Source: Shinella curvata
Lineage (GTDB): Bacteria > Pseudomonadota > Alphaproteobacteria > Rhizobiales > Rhizobiaceae
DNA: 64,000 nt
Direction of reading: 5' to 3'
Assembly (NCBI RefSeq): GCF_022899935.1
Contig: NZ_JALJCJ010000001.1
Coordinates: forward strand, 952,053 to 1,016,052
Made by a program: the position numbers and the translations under genes. The notes under the pieces are model-generated. The model was not told where the DNA came from. It was given only the letters and a program-made list of their open reading frames with translations, and did no database searches. Below are positions 45,306-57,675 of the stretch, piece by piece. The first letter of the stretch is position 1. Each line of letters starts with the position of its first letter.

Positions 45306-45965
45306 ATGAGAAAGATCATTGTCGGTGCCTTTATCAGCCTTGACGGCGTCATGCAGGCACCGGGCGGCCCCGAGGAGGATCCGATCGGCGGCTTCAAATT
45401 CGGCGGCTGGGTCGCGCCGCTCTTCGACGAGAAGATGGGCGCTGCGATCGGCGAGATGTTTGCAAATCCCTTCGACCTGCTGCTCGGCCGCAAGACCTAC
45501 GACATTTTTGCCGCCCACTGGCCCTATGCTGACAAGAACGACCCGATCGGCCCGCTCTTCGACCGCATCAACAAATATGTCGCGACCCGCAATCCGGGCT
45601 TCAAGACCACCTGGCAGAACAGCCATGTGCTGGGGGCCGATACGGTCGCCGCGGTGAAGGCCCTGAAAGGCGGGGACGGGCCGGATCTCCTGACGCAGGG
45701 CTCGACGGACTTCCTCAAGACGCTGTTCGAACACGACCTCGTCGACGAGATCAACGTGTTCACCTTCCCGGTCATCCTCGGCAAGGGCAAGCGGCTGTTC
45801 GGCGATGCCTCCTTCCCGCGGGCGCTGACGCTGGTGGCCTCGAGCACCAGCGAAAACGGCATCGTCATCAGCAAATATGCCCGCGCGGGCGTGGTCACCA
45901 CCGGCTCCTTCGAGTTCGAAACACCGACCGAGGCCGAGCTGGAACGCCGCCGCAACCTCACCTGA
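45306..45965 (+). CDS. Dihydrofolate reductase / RibD C-terminal domain family protein
   Basis: A 219-residue protein of the RibD_C/DHFR-like fold. It opens KIIVGAFISLDGVMQAPGGPEEDPIGGFKFGGW and contains LLLGRKTYDIFAAHWPY (NADPH region), LLTQGSTDFLKTLFEHDLVDEINVFTFPVILGKGKRLFGD and a closing strand SENGIVISKYA. Relatives act as NADPH-dependent reductases of unknown substrate; it is not likely to be the main folate enzyme. A ribosome-binding site AGGAGAAA precedes ATG 45306. It is a single gene upstream of an alcohol dehydrogenase. Confidence 0.88.
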   Translation: MRKIIVGAFISLDGVMQAPGGPEEDPIGGFKFGGWVAPLFDEKMGAAIGEMFANPFDLLLGRKTYDIFAAHWPYADKNDPIGPLFDRINKYVATRNPGFKTTWQNSHVLGADTVAAVKALKGGDGPDLLTQGSTDFLKTLFEHDLVDEINVFTFPVILGKGKRLFGDASFPRALTLVASSTSENGIVISKYARAGVVTTGSFEFETPTEAELERRRNLT

Positions 45966-46033
45966 GCACGTGGCGGTCTTGACCGTCACCGCCGTTGCCG
46001 CTCCTATTCTCCGGTGGTGAACGGGAGGATGGC

Positions 46034-47062
46034 ATGAAAGCGGCGCGGCTGGAGGCGATCGGCGGTTTTGTGGTGCGCGAGGTGGAAAAACCGGTGCCAG
46101 GCCCGGACGATCTCCTCGTGCGGGTCGAGGCCGCAGGTATCTGCGGCACCGACCGTCATCTCTTCCACGGAGAATTCCCCTGCCGGCCACCGGTGACGCT
46201 CGGCCACGAATTCTCCGGCATCGTCGAAGCCATCGGCGATGCCGTTCGCGATTTCCGGCCCGGCATGCGCATCACCGGCGATCCGAACATCGCGTGCGGC
46301 CGTTGCGCACAATGCCGGCGCGGCCGCGTCAATCTCTGCGAAAACCTCCAGGCGATCGGCATCCATCGCGACGGCGGCTTTGCCGACTATGTACTGGTGC
46401 CGCAGCGGCAGGCCTATGAACTGCCGCTGTCGCTGCCGCCGGAACATGGTGCTTTCTGCGAACCGCTGGCCTGCTGCCTGCACGGCGTGGACATGGCGGG
46501 CATTGAGCCCGGCAGCTCCGTGGTGGTGCTCGGCGGCGGGGTGATCGGCATGCTCACGGTCCAGCTCGCCCGCCTTGCCGGCGCGACCGCCGTCGTGCTC
46601 GTCACGCGTCAGGCCGTGCGCCGACAACTGGCCGAGGAGATCGGCGCCACCCATTCCTTCGATCCCGGTACAGGCGATGCGATCGAAGGCATTGCGGGCA
46701 AATCCGGCCTCGTTCCCTGCGGCGCCGACGTCGTTATCGAATGCGCGGGGGTGGCCGAAACCATGATGCTGGCGCCGAAACTCGCCCGCAACGGCGGCAC
46801 CGTCGTCATTCTCGGCGTGATGCCGCAGGGCGAGAAGATCGAGATCGAACCCTTCGACCTGCTGTTTCGCGAGGTGAAAATTCTCACGTCCTTCCTCAAC
46901 CCGCATGTCCATGGCCGCGCGGCGGCACTGATTGCCTCGGGCACGATCAAGGTCGACCGACTGATCTCGCGCCGCATCGGCATAAACGACCTGCCGGATG
47001 CCGTGGCAAACCCGCCGCGCCCCGGAGAGGTGAAAGTGCTTGTCATGCCCGGTCTGAGATAG
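46034..47062 (+). CDS. Zinc-dependent alcohol (polyol/sorbitol-type) dehydrogenase
   Basis: A 342-residue zinc-dependent medium-chain dehydrogenase. Catalytic zinc ligands lie in AGICGTDRHLFHGE (Cys about 38) and LGHEFSG (His about 60), the structural zinc in CGRCAQCRRGRVNLC (four Cys, about 90-104), and the NAD site in SVVVLGGGVIGMLTVQLARLAGA (about 163-185). The overall pattern (GDPNIACGRC, AFCEPLACCLHGVDMAGI) is that of sorbitol/galactitol-type dehydrogenases. ATG 46034 has GGGAGG upstream. It is convergent with the AmpR-like gene, 3 bases between stops. Confidence 0.88.
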   Translation: MKAARLEAIGGFVVREVEKPVPGPDDLLVRVEAAGICGTDRHLFHGEFPCRPPVTLGHEFSGIVEAIGDAVRDFRPGMRITGDPNIACGRCAQCRRGRVNLCENLQAIGIHRDGGFADYVLVPQRQAYELPLSLPPEHGAFCEPLACCLHGVDMAGIEPGSSVVVLGGGVIGMLTVQLARLAGATAVVLVTRQAVRRQLAEEIGATHSFDPGTGDAIEGIAGKSGLVPCGADVVIECAGVAETMMLAPKLARNGGTVVILGVMPQGEKIEIEPFDLLFREVKILTSFLNPHVHGRAAALIASGTIKVDRLISRRIGINDLPDAVANPPRPGEVKVLVMPGLR

Positions 47063-47065
47063 GGC

Positions 47066-47953
47066 TCAGGCCAGCCCCTCCTCCGCCACCATTTCCCGAA
47101 GCCATGCCGAAAAAGCCGACATGGCCGGCGTGACGTTGCGCGATTGCAGGCATGTCAGCCAATAGCTGCCGAGCGCGACGCTCGTCTTGAACGGTTGCAC
47201 GACCGCGCCGGAGGAGAGCAGTCGCGAAAACATCAGCGGCGGGGCAAGCCCGACGCCAAGTCCCTGCAACACCGCCTCCATCATGGCGAGCGACGTATCA
47301 AAGACGATGGCATTCTGCGGCGGCGGCGTGCGCGGCAAGCCGGCGGCCTCGAACCAGCGGGTCCACTCGTCGCGACGGTAGGAGCGCAGCAGCGTCAGGC
47401 CGAGCAGGTCTTCGGGCGCCTTGAGATCACGCGCGACCGTGGGAATCGCCAGAACCGAAAGCGGCGCATCGAACAGCCTGACGGCATCCGTGCCGTGCCA
47501 GGCGCCGGCACCGAAACGTACGGCGAAATCGAGCCCCTCGGCGGCGAGGTCGACGCGGTTGTTGTTGGTGGAGAGCCTGACTTCGACGAACGGGTGGCGC
47601 TCGCGAAAACTCGCCAGTCGCGGCAGAAGCCAGCCGACCGCAAAGGTGCCCACCGCACCGACCGTCAGGATTTCCCGCACATGGCCGCCGCGAAAGCGCT
47701 CCACCACGTCGGCCATGCGGTCGAAGCTGTCGCGCAGCACCGGCAGCAGGCTCTCGCCCTCCGCGGTGATCATCAGCCCGCGCGGCAGGCGCTTGAACAG
47801 CACGACGCCGAGCTGGTCCTCGAGGCTCTTCACCTGATGGCTGACGGCAGCCTGCGTGACGTTCAGCTCGATGGCCGCACGGGTGAAGCTCAGATGTCGC
47901 GCGGAAGCCTCGAAAGCGCGAAAGGCGTTCAGCGGAAGATATGGCCGAACCAT
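47066..47953 (-). CDS. AmpR-like LysR regulator of the beta-lactamase gene
   Basis: A 295-residue LysR regulator. Its N-terminal HTH region (RPYLPLNAFRAFEASARHLSFTRAAIELNVTQAAVSHQVKSLEDQLGVVLFKRLPRGL) is close to AmpR/GcvA. The effector domain includes LTVGAVGTFAVGWLLPRLASFRERHPFVEVRLSTNNNRVDLAAEGLDFAVRFGAG, as in AmpR, which senses muropeptides. It is divergent from a class D beta-lactamase, 109 bases apart, the arrangement expected for AmpR-bla control. The 47954-48062 spacer should hold its binding site; several T-N11-A matches exist and none stands out. Confidence 0.85.
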   Translation of the reverse strand: MVRPYLPLNAFRAFEASARHLSFTRAAIELNVTQAAVSHQVKSLEDQLGVVLFKRLPRGLMITAEGESLLPVLRDSFDRMADVVERFRGGHVREILTVGAVGTFAVGWLLPRLASFRERHPFVEVRLSTNNNRVDLAAEGLDFAVRFGAGAWHGTDAVRLFDAPLSVLAIPTVARDLKAPEDLLGLTLLRSYRRDEWTRWFEAAGLPRTPPPQNAIVFDTSLAMMEAVLQGLGVGLAPPLMFSRLLSSGAVVQPFKTSVALGSYWLTCLQSRNVTPAMSAFSAWLREMVAEEGLA

Positions 47954-48062
47954 GGCAATGCCCTAGATTTCCTCATGGCTAAGACCAGTATTGATCTTTT
48001 GTCAGCCCATCAAGCGGTTGCTATCAAGGTGGCACAAACCACTTGAAATCCGAGGAAACGGG

Positions 48063-48869
48063 ATGGACAAACGTCTTTTCGCCGCCGGCGCCCTGCTGGC
48101 TGCAAGCTTCGCGGCACCGGCTGAAGCCCGCATTATTTGTACCATCGTTGCCGATGCCGGCAGCAATGAGGTCATCATGGAAAAGGGCGACTGCAAGAAC
48201 CGCGTCACCCCCGCCTCCACCTTCAAGGTGCCGCTGGCCGTGATGGGCTACGATTCCGGCTTTCTGGAGAATGCCGAGGAGCCGGTCCTGCCCTTCCTGA
48301 AGGGCTACCCGGACTGGGGTGGTGACGCTTGGCGTCAGCCGACGACGCCGAAGCGCTGGATGGAGCTTTCCGTCGTCTGGTATTCACAACGCATCACCGA
48401 ATTTCTCGGCTACGAGAAGCTGCGCGACTATGCCGAGGCCTTCGACTACGGCAATGGTGACGTGACCGGCGATCCCGGCAAGAACAATGCGCTGGAACGC
48501 TCGTGGATCGCCTCATCCCTGAAAATCTCGCCCCGCGAGCAGATCGCCTTCCTCAGGAAGCTGGTGAACCATGACCTGCCCGTCTCTTCCGACGCGATGG
48601 ATGCGGCGATGAAGATCGTCGAGGGCCGGGAGATCGGCGACGGATGGCACGCGCAGGGCAAGACGGGCATGGCCTATCCTCGCCAGGCCGATGGCAGTTT
48701 CAACTACAACACGCCCTGGGGCTGGTATGTCGGCTGGGCAAGCCGTGGCGAGCAAACCGTAGTATTCGCCCGGCTGGTCCAGGACGAGAAGAAACAGGAA
48801 CCGCGCACGAGCCTTCGGGCACGCGACAGCATTCTCGCGGAACTGCCAGGCATTCTCGCCACGGAGTGA
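48063..48869 (+). CDS. Class D (OXA-type) beta-lactamase
   Basis: A 268-residue periplasmic serine beta-lactamase with a signal peptide (MDKRLFAAGALLAASFAAPAEA). All class D signatures are present: PASTFK with catalytic S52 and K55 (the carboxylated lysine), SVV at 103-105 (S-x-V), FDYGN with YGN at 129-131, the hydrophobic pocket Trp in RSWIASSLKIS (W148), and KTG at 200-202. It should hydrolyse penicillins; the spectrum is not predictable from sequence by eye. GGAAACGGG precedes ATG 48063. It is controlled by the divergent AmpR-like gene (inference); class D enzymes with AmpR partners are less usual than AmpC pairs. Confidence 0.92.
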   Translation: MDKRLFAAGALLAASFAAPAEARIICTIVADAGSNEVIMEKGDCKNRVTPASTFKVPLAVMGYDSGFLENAEEPVLPFLKGYPDWGGDAWRQPTTPKRWMELSVVWYSQRITEFLGYEKLRDYAEAFDYGNGDVTGDPGKNNALERSWIASSLKISPREQIAFLRKLVNHDLPVSSDAMDAAMKIVEGREIGDGWHAQGKTGMAYPRQADGSFNYNTPWGWYVGWASRGEQTVVFARLVQDEKKQEPRTSLRARDSILAELPGILATE

Positions 48870-48870
48870 T

Positions 48871-50052
48871 CTAGCGCGGCGGAACCATGCCCAACCCCTT
48901 GCGGGCAAGGCCGGAGACGTTGAGTGCGAGCTTGCGCCGGAAGACCGGGGACGCGCCGAGGATGCGCAGGGCAAGATTGCGCAGCGTGCGACCGAAGACG
49001 CTGCGCACCATCGCCATCCGCGTCAGGCGATCGGCGAGCGCCAGCACCTCCACCGCAGCCGGGCGGCGCTTCTCCTCATAGAGGTCGAGCGTCGCTTCCG
49101 GCGCCTTGCCGTTCAGGACATCGGCCAGCAGCTGCCCGAGCACCACGGCATCGACGATGCCGGTATTCATGCCCTGCCCGCCCGCCGGGCTGTGCACATG
49201 CGCGGCATCGCCCATGACGAAAAGCGGACCGGAGCGATAGCGCGAGGCGACGCGGTGATGCACGCGGAAGCGCGAGCTCCAGATCACATCTTTTATGCGG
49301 CCCGGCACCGTGCGCGGCCCGCGCGCATCGAGCAGCGCCTGCACGAAGGCGACATCGGGCTCATGCGGCGCATCCTCGACCGGTGCGACGATGCGAAAGT
49401 GGCCGCCGGGCAGCGGGGCGACGACGCCCATGCCCTCTGCCGAGAAGAGCAAGGTCACCTCGTCGCTATAGCCCCAGTCCATATGAACATCGGCCAGCAC
49501 GAAGGAGCCGGCATAGGTCTCGCCATCGAAGGCGATACCGGCCGCCTCGCGCACCACGCTGTGCATGCCATCGCCGCCGATGAGGTAGCGGGCACGGATC
49601 ACCCGTTCGCCTTCGGCGGTCGCTAGATGAACGGTCGCGCCTGCCGCATCCGTCTCGACTTTCGTCGCCGTCGCGCCGCGAACCACAGAGCCGCCAAGCG
49701 CCTCCAGCCGCCCGGCAAGGACAGCCTCCGTCTCGTCCTGCGGAATCATCAGGACTTCCGCATAGCGCGAGGGCAGCATCGAGAAATCGAGCTCAAGCAC
49801 CGCCTTGTCATGATCACGCAGTGTAAAGTGGATGAGCGGCAGGCCGCGGCGCTCCAGTTCCTCGGTGACGCCGATGCGCTCCAGCACTTCCAGCGTATGG
49901 GCATGGATGACGGCGGCCCGCGAGGTGTTCTGACCCGCCGCAAGCCGGTCGACGATGACGGGGCGGATGCCGGCCTGTTGCAGGGTGATGGCGAGCGCAA
50001 GGCCCGTCGGCCCCGCCCCGACGATCAGCACATCGGTTTCCTGCGGCAGCAT
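48871..50052 (-). CDS. FAD-dependent monooxygenase (PHBH/UbiH-like)
   Basis: A 393-residue flavoprotein with the group A aromatic hydroxylase pattern: the N-terminal dinucleotide-binding DVLIVGAGPTGLALAITLQQAGI (GxGxxG), the central YLIGGDGMHSVVREAAGI (GD-type motif) and GPLFVMGDAAHVHSPAGGQGMNTGIVDAVVLGQLLADVL (FAD/NADPH motif). Such enzymes hydroxylate aromatic substrates or modify antibiotics (TetX, Rox); the substrate is not evident. It is convergent with the beta-lactamase gene, one base between stop codons, and divergent from carB. Confidence 0.9.
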   Translation of the reverse strand: MLPQETDVLIVGAGPTGLALAITLQQAGIRPVIVDRLAAGQNTSRAAVIHAHTLEVLERIGVTEELERRGLPLIHFTLRDHDKAVLELDFSMLPSRYAEVLMIPQDETEAVLAGRLEALGGSVVRGATATKVETDAAGATVHLATAEGERVIRARYLIGGDGMHSVVREAAGIAFDGETYAGSFVLADVHMDWGYSDEVTLLFSAEGMGVVAPLPGGHFRIVAPVEDAPHEPDVAFVQALLDARGPRTVPGRIKDVIWSSRFRVHHRVASRYRSGPLFVMGDAAHVHSPAGGQGMNTGIVDAVVLGQLLADVLNGKAPEATLDLYEEKRRPAAVEVLALADRLTRMAMVRSVFGRTLRNLALRILGASPVFRRKLALNVSGLARKGLGMVPPR

Positions 50053-50325
50053 GCTTCCCTCCCCGAATCGATATGCGTCTCTGTGCCTACATGGTTCAGC
50101 GAACCCTTGCGAAGCGGGCCAAAGGACCGCCTGTTATATCGCTGGCATGCGGGAGGGGAACAGCCCCTGCACTTTTCCTGTCGATTGCGTGATTTTCGGG
50201 GTTCCGCTCCCCCTGTCATTTGCCTATAAGCCGCTTCTAGCCTTGAAAGACCATTTTTGCGCGCCCGGCCCGGTGAACCCATCGCCATGCCGGTTTTTCG
50301 CGCACGCGGAAGATTGGATAGAGAG

Positions 50326-53808
<3,483 letters not shown>

Positions 53809-53833
53809 GCCACGGATCTTCCAATCTGTTGAG

Positions 53834-53864
53834 AGCCGGGCGGTCCCACCGCCCGGCTTTTTTA
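53834..53864 (+). terminator. Intrinsic terminator of carB
   Basis: A 10-base-pair stem AGCCGGGCGG/CCGCCCGGCT with a 5-base loop followed by TTTTTTA, 25 bases after the carB stop. Confidence 0.92.
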
Positions 53865-53985
53865 TGCCGCTGGCGCGTGGAACAGACGGGGTTGGTGTCG
53901 AATAGGCGGGCAGGCTTCGCCGTCTGAGCCTTGTGTGTGAACGCGATTTCAGCGACGGTAGGACGATGGGGGTCCGGGGCATCCG

Positions 53986-55869
53986 ATGATTGGGACGGCA
54001 TGGCGATTGCTACGCTTTGCGGTCATGGCTTTGGTCATGGCCGGGCTTGGCACGTCGCTTGCGACCGCAGCGGAGCGGGTCGCCCTCGTCATCGGAAATT
54101 CGGCCTACGACCACGCCTCCATCCTGCCCAATCCCGGCACCGACGCCAAGGCAATCGCGGCCGCACTCGAACGTCTTGGCTTCGAAGTTACCCTGCGCAC
54201 TGACCTCTCCAAGGCAACGTTTGAGCGAGAGCTTGCCGATTTCAGCGAACGCGCCGCCCATTCGGAGCTGGCCCTCGTCTACTATGCCGGCCATGGCATG
54301 GAATTGCAGGGCCGCAACTACCTGATCCCCGTCGATGCACGCCTCAAATCCGATCTTCGCGTGAAATTCGAGACGGTTTCGCTGGAAGACGTCCTGTCCG
54401 CCGTCGAGAGCGCGAAGGGTCTGAAGCTCGTTCTGCTCGATGCTTGCCGCGACAATCCGTTCCTTCAAACAATGTCCAGTCAGAACAAAACCCGCTCGAC
54501 GAGCCGCGGCCTCGCCAAGGTCGAGACCTTTCCGGGCGTGCTCGTCAGCTATGCCGCAGCTGCGGGCACGGTCGCTGAAGACGGTCAAGGGCAGCACAGC
54601 CCCTATGCGGCCGCCCTGCTCGATCATCTGGAAACGCCGGGCCTGGAGCTCAGCCTGCTCTTCCGCAAGGTTGCCGACGATGTACAGCAACGGACCGACG
54701 GCCGGCAGACGCCCTACGAATATGGCCGCCTTCCCGGCACCAGCATCTATCTCAAGGCCCCACAGGAGATCGTGATGCCGGAGAAGAAGGAGCCTGCGGT
54801 CGATGCCTGCCGTGACGCGGCCGCCCATTGGACCGCCATTGCCGACAAGGGCGACGAGGACCTTTTCAACGATCACCTGATCCGCTTCGGCACCTGCGCC
54901 TTCTCCACGCTCGCCAAGCTGGCCATTGCCGATCTGCGCGCGGAAAAAACGCAACAGGCAGCCGATGCGAAGGCCAGGGCTGAGGCCGATGCCAGGGCGG
55001 AAGCCGAGGCCAAGGCTGCTGCCGCCGAAAAGGCGGAAGCCGATGCAAGGGCCGAGGCCACCGCAAAAGCGGAGGCCGACGCAAAAGCCGCCGCTGCCGC
55101 GAAGGCCGAAGCGGATGCGAAAGCGGCGGCCGCGAAGGCAGAAGCCGACGCGCAAGCCGCAATCGCCAAGGCCGATGCAGAGGCCAAGGCCGCCGCGGAG
55201 GCGGAAGCCGAGCGTCTGAAAAAGCAGGAGATAGAGGTCGCCGCCCTTTCCCAGGAAACCGAGAAGAAGCCGGCGCTTCTGCCCGATGAAAAGCGCGACG
55301 ACGCGTTGCAGGTCACCAGCGAACCCGCCCCGACACAAGAGGAATTGGCACGCGCCCAGCAGAAGGAACTCGACCGCCTCGGCTGCGAGCCCGGAACGCC
55401 GGATGGCAAATGGGGCCGGCGGACGCGTTCGGCGATGGAAACCTTCAATCGCGAAACCAAGCTCTCGTTCGAAACCACGGCCGCGACCATGGCGGCGCTC
55501 GACGCCATGAAGATGCGCAATGGACGCGTCTGCCCGCTCGTTTGCTCACCTCTCGAGAATAAGGTTGGCGATCAGTGCGTGGCAAAGACATGCCCCTCGG
55601 GTCAGGATCTCAACAGCAGCGGCATCTGCTTCACACCGAAGAAGGCGGAGCCGACGAAGATCGTGCGCGAGAAGAAGGAAAAGCCCGCCAAGGCCCGCAC
55701 GGCGACGCGCGAAAAGCCCACGAAGGAGCGCCCGGCCGCCCGCACCGCGAAGACGAAGCAGCGAGTCGTTGCCGAGAAGCAGCCAACCGTCGTGGAAAAG
55801 AAGCAGATCCAGAGGAAGACAGCCCCGGCAACAGGCAACTGCATCGTCATGACCTTCTGCGATCACTGA
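53986..55869 (+). CDS. Exported caspase-family (metacaspase-like) protein with Ala/Glu-rich coiled segment and peptidoglycan-binding-like domain
   Basis: A 627-residue protein. A signal peptide or anchor lies at 1-29 ([22 protein letters not shown]). The caspase domain (30-265) has [14 protein letters not shown], the catalytic His in [13 protein letters not shown] (H103) and the Cys in [13 protein letters not shown] (C154). A long Ala/Glu/Lys low-complexity helix (about 320-425: [18 protein letters not shown] and similar) follows. A PG_binding_1-like unit comes next (about 455-510: [27 protein letters not shown]). The Lys/Arg-rich tail ends in [10 protein letters not shown]. The dyad is intact, so cysteine protease activity after basic residues is possible in the periplasm. 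Stand-alone gene; role unknown. Confidence 0.85.
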   Translation: MIGTAWRLLRFAVMALVMAGLGTSLATAAERVALVIGNSAYDHASILPNPGTDAKAIAAALERLGFEVTLRTDLSKATFERELADFSERAAHSELALVYYAGHGMELQGRNYLIPVDARLKSDLRVKFETVSLEDVLSAVESAKGLKLVLLDACRDNPFLQTMSSQNKTRSTSRGLAKVETFPGVLVSYAAAAGTVAEDGQGQHSPYAAALLDHLETPGLELSLLFRKVADDVQQRTDGRQTPYEYGRLPGTSIYLKAPQEIVMPEKKEPAVDACRDAAAHWTAIADKGDEDLFNDHLIRFGTCAFSTLAKLAIADLRAEKTQQAADAKARAEADARAEAEAKAAAAEKAEADARAEATAKAEADAKAAAAAKAEADAKAAAAKAEADAQAAIAKADAEAKAAAEAEAERLKKQEIEVAALSQETEKKPALLPDEKRDDALQVTSEPAPTQEELARAQQKELDRLGCEPGTPDGKWGRRTRSAMETFNRETKLSFETTAATMAALDAMKMRNGRVCPLVCSPLENKVGDQCVAKTCPSGQDLNSSGICFTPKKAEPTKIVREKKEKPAKARTATREKPTKERPAARTAKTKQRVVAEKQPTVVEKKQIQRKTAPATGNCIVMTFCDH

Positions 55870-56025
55870 CGGTAATTTCGGCCTTCGGTATGAGGCAAAT
55901 CGCCCAAGGTCGCACGGCGCTGCGCGCGCTGTTTTGCAGAGTGCAGCAGCTCGAGAGTGTTCCAGCACCTGTGGGCGCATCGCAGCCTGCGGCAAAAAAA
56001 CTGGCTTTTGGCGGCCGCACTCTGC

Positions 56026-56090
56026 TATAAGGACTGTTCAAACGCTTTCGACGGTTCCGGGGATTTTTCTCCGGAGACCGTTTTCTTTTG
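56026..56090 (+). promoter_or_regulatory. greA leader with promoter -10 and intrinsic-terminator-like hairpin
   Basis: TATAAG at 56026-56031 fits a -10 element with start near 56038. At 56052-56080 CGGTTCCGG pairs with CCGGAGACCG (9 pairs, one bulge), and TTTTCTTTT follows at 56081-56089. This leaves about 50 bases to the greA start. The hairpin would end some transcripts early and make a leader RNA of roughly 50 bases, analogous in position to E. coli GraL (inference). Confidence 0.5.
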
Positions 56091-56140
56091 CGTTCACGCA
56101 GGTGAAAGCTTGCGCGGCGCGGTCTGAAGGACGGGATAAA

Positions 56141-56617
56141 ATGGTTGAAAAGGTACCGATGACTCACGGCGGTTTCGTCAAGCTGCAGGAAGAACTGCGC
56201 TGGCGTCAGCAGGAAGAGCGTCCGCGAATCATCGAAGCGATCGCCGAAGCGCGCGCCCATGGCGACCTTTCGGAAAATGCCGAGTACCATGCCGCCAAGG
56301 AAGCCCAGAGCCACAATGAAGGCCGCATCACGGAGCTCGAAGACTTCGTCGCGCGCGCCGAGGTCATCGACCTCTCGAAGATGTCCGGCTCGAAGATCAA
56401 GTTCGGCGCCAGGGTGAAGCTCGTCGATGAGGACACAGAAGAAGAGAAGGTCTACCAGATCGTCGGCGACCAGGAAGCCGACGTGAAGCAGGGCCGCATC
56501 TCGATCTCCTCCCCCATCGCCCGCGCTCTCATCGGCAAGGAAGTCGGCGACTCGATCGAAGTGAACGCCCCCGGCGGCTCCAAGGCCTACGAGATTCTCG
56601 ACGTTACCTGGGGCTGA
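56141..56617 (+). CDS. greA: Transcription elongation factor GreA
   Basis: A 158-residue GreA. The N-terminal coiled-coil finger is [63 protein letters not shown], with the acidic tip residues (DLSENAEY) that stimulate RNA cleavage by RNA polymerase. The FKBP-like C-terminal domain runs [55 protein letters not shown]. It rescues backtracked polymerase. ATG 56141 follows GAAGGACGGG. The lps genes start 11 bases after its stop, so read-through transcription is likely. Confidence 0.97.
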   Translation: MVEKVPMTHGGFVKLQEELRWRQQEERPRIIEAIAEARAHGDLSENAEYHAAKEAQSHNEGRITELEDFVARAEVIDLSKMSGSKIKFGARVKLVDEDTEEEKVYQIVGDQEADVKQGRISISSPIARALIGKEVGDSIEVNAPGGSKAYEILDVTWG

Positions 56618-56628
56618 TCGTCGGTTCC

Positions 56629-57675
56629 ATGCCGATCGTAAAGGACATGCGGGACGTCCAAGTCATCGCACCGAACTTCAAGCGCCGCCTGTCTGGCGTC
56701 ACGTCCACGATCATCCAGCTCGTTCCGGTTCAAAACAGGCTGGGGCAGAACGTCGTGACGCTTGGCAGCGGCCTGCCGGACACATTGCCCAGGATGCGCT
56801 GGCGCGATCTGCCGGCGCTCTGGTCTCGGGGCCCACGCGTCTGGCATGCGCGCCGCAACATCGAAATGCTGTTCGGCCTCGTGCTGCGCCATCTGCTGCG
56901 CATGAAGCTGAAACTCGTCTTCACCTCGGCCTCGCAACGCCGTCACACCGGCTGGACGAAGTTCCTCATCTCCCGGATGGATGCCGTCGTCGCCACGAGC
57001 GCCCGAACCGCCTCCTATCTGGAGGTCCCCAACACCGTGATCATGCACGGCATCGATCCGCAGCGCTTCGCGCCGCCAGCCGAAAAGAGCGCGGCAAAGA
57101 CGTTGCTCGGCCTCGATCCCGCGCAAAACTATGCGGGCTGCTTCGGCCGCGTGCGCCACCAGAAAGGCACGGACCTCTTCGTCGACGCGATGATTCGCCT
57201 CCTGCCGGAACAACCGGAATGGTCGGCGATCGTTGCCGGCCGCGCGACGGCGCAGCATGTCGATTTCGAGAACGGACTGAAGGCACGTGTGCGGGAGGCG
57301 GGGCTTGCCGATCGCATCCTCTTCGTCGGGGAACATACCAACATCAACGCGTGGTACCGTGCGCTAGACCTGTTCATCGCTCCGCAACGATGGGAAGGGT
57401 TTGGTCTCACGCCGCTGGAGGCGATGGCGACAGGCGTTCCCGTCGTGGCCACGAATGTCGGCGCCTTCAGCGAGATCGTCACCCCGGACACGGGCGACGT
57501 GGTGTCCGCCGATGACGTCGAGGCGCTTGCGCAGGCCGCGAGGACCTATATGGGCGACGCCACATTGCGCCGGCACGCCGGCGAGCACGGCCGGCAACGG
57601 GCGGAAGCGCATTTCAGCATCGAGGGAGAGGCGGCGGCTCTCGGGCGGGTCTACGCCGGGGTAGATCAGGCGTGA
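56629..57675 (+). CDS. lpsB: LPS core glycosyltransferase LpsB (GT4, mannosyltransferase type)
   Basis: A 348-residue GT-B glycosyltransferase. The N-terminal half (DVQVIAPNFKRRLSGVTSTIIQLVPVQNRLGQNVVTLGSGLP, VWHARRNIEMLFGLVLRHLL, FTSASQRRHTGWTKFLISRMDAVVATS) closely follows S. meliloti LpsB as remembered. The C-terminal half has GRVRHQKGTDLFVDAMIRLLPEQPEWSAIVAGRA and the GT4 E-x7-E donor motif in PQRWEGFGLTPLEAMATGVPVVAT. LpsB adds a core sugar and is needed for normal rhizobial LPS. It sits 11 bases after greA, as in S. meliloti, and its stop overlaps the next start (GTGA). Confidence 0.85.
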   Translation: MPIVKDMRDVQVIAPNFKRRLSGVTSTIIQLVPVQNRLGQNVVTLGSGLPDTLPRMRWRDLPALWSRGPRVWHARRNIEMLFGLVLRHLLRMKLKLVFTSASQRRHTGWTKFLISRMDAVVATSARTASYLEVPNTVIMHGIDPQRFAPPAEKSAAKTLLGLDPAQNYAGCFGRVRHQKGTDLFVDAMIRLLPEQPEWSAIVAGRATAQHVDFENGLKARVREAGLADRILFVGEHTNINAWYRALDLFIAPQRWEGFGLTPLEAMATGVPVVATNVGAFSEIVTPDTGDVVSADDVEALAQAARTYMGDATLRRHAGEHGRQRAEAHFSIEGEAAALGRVYAGVDQA

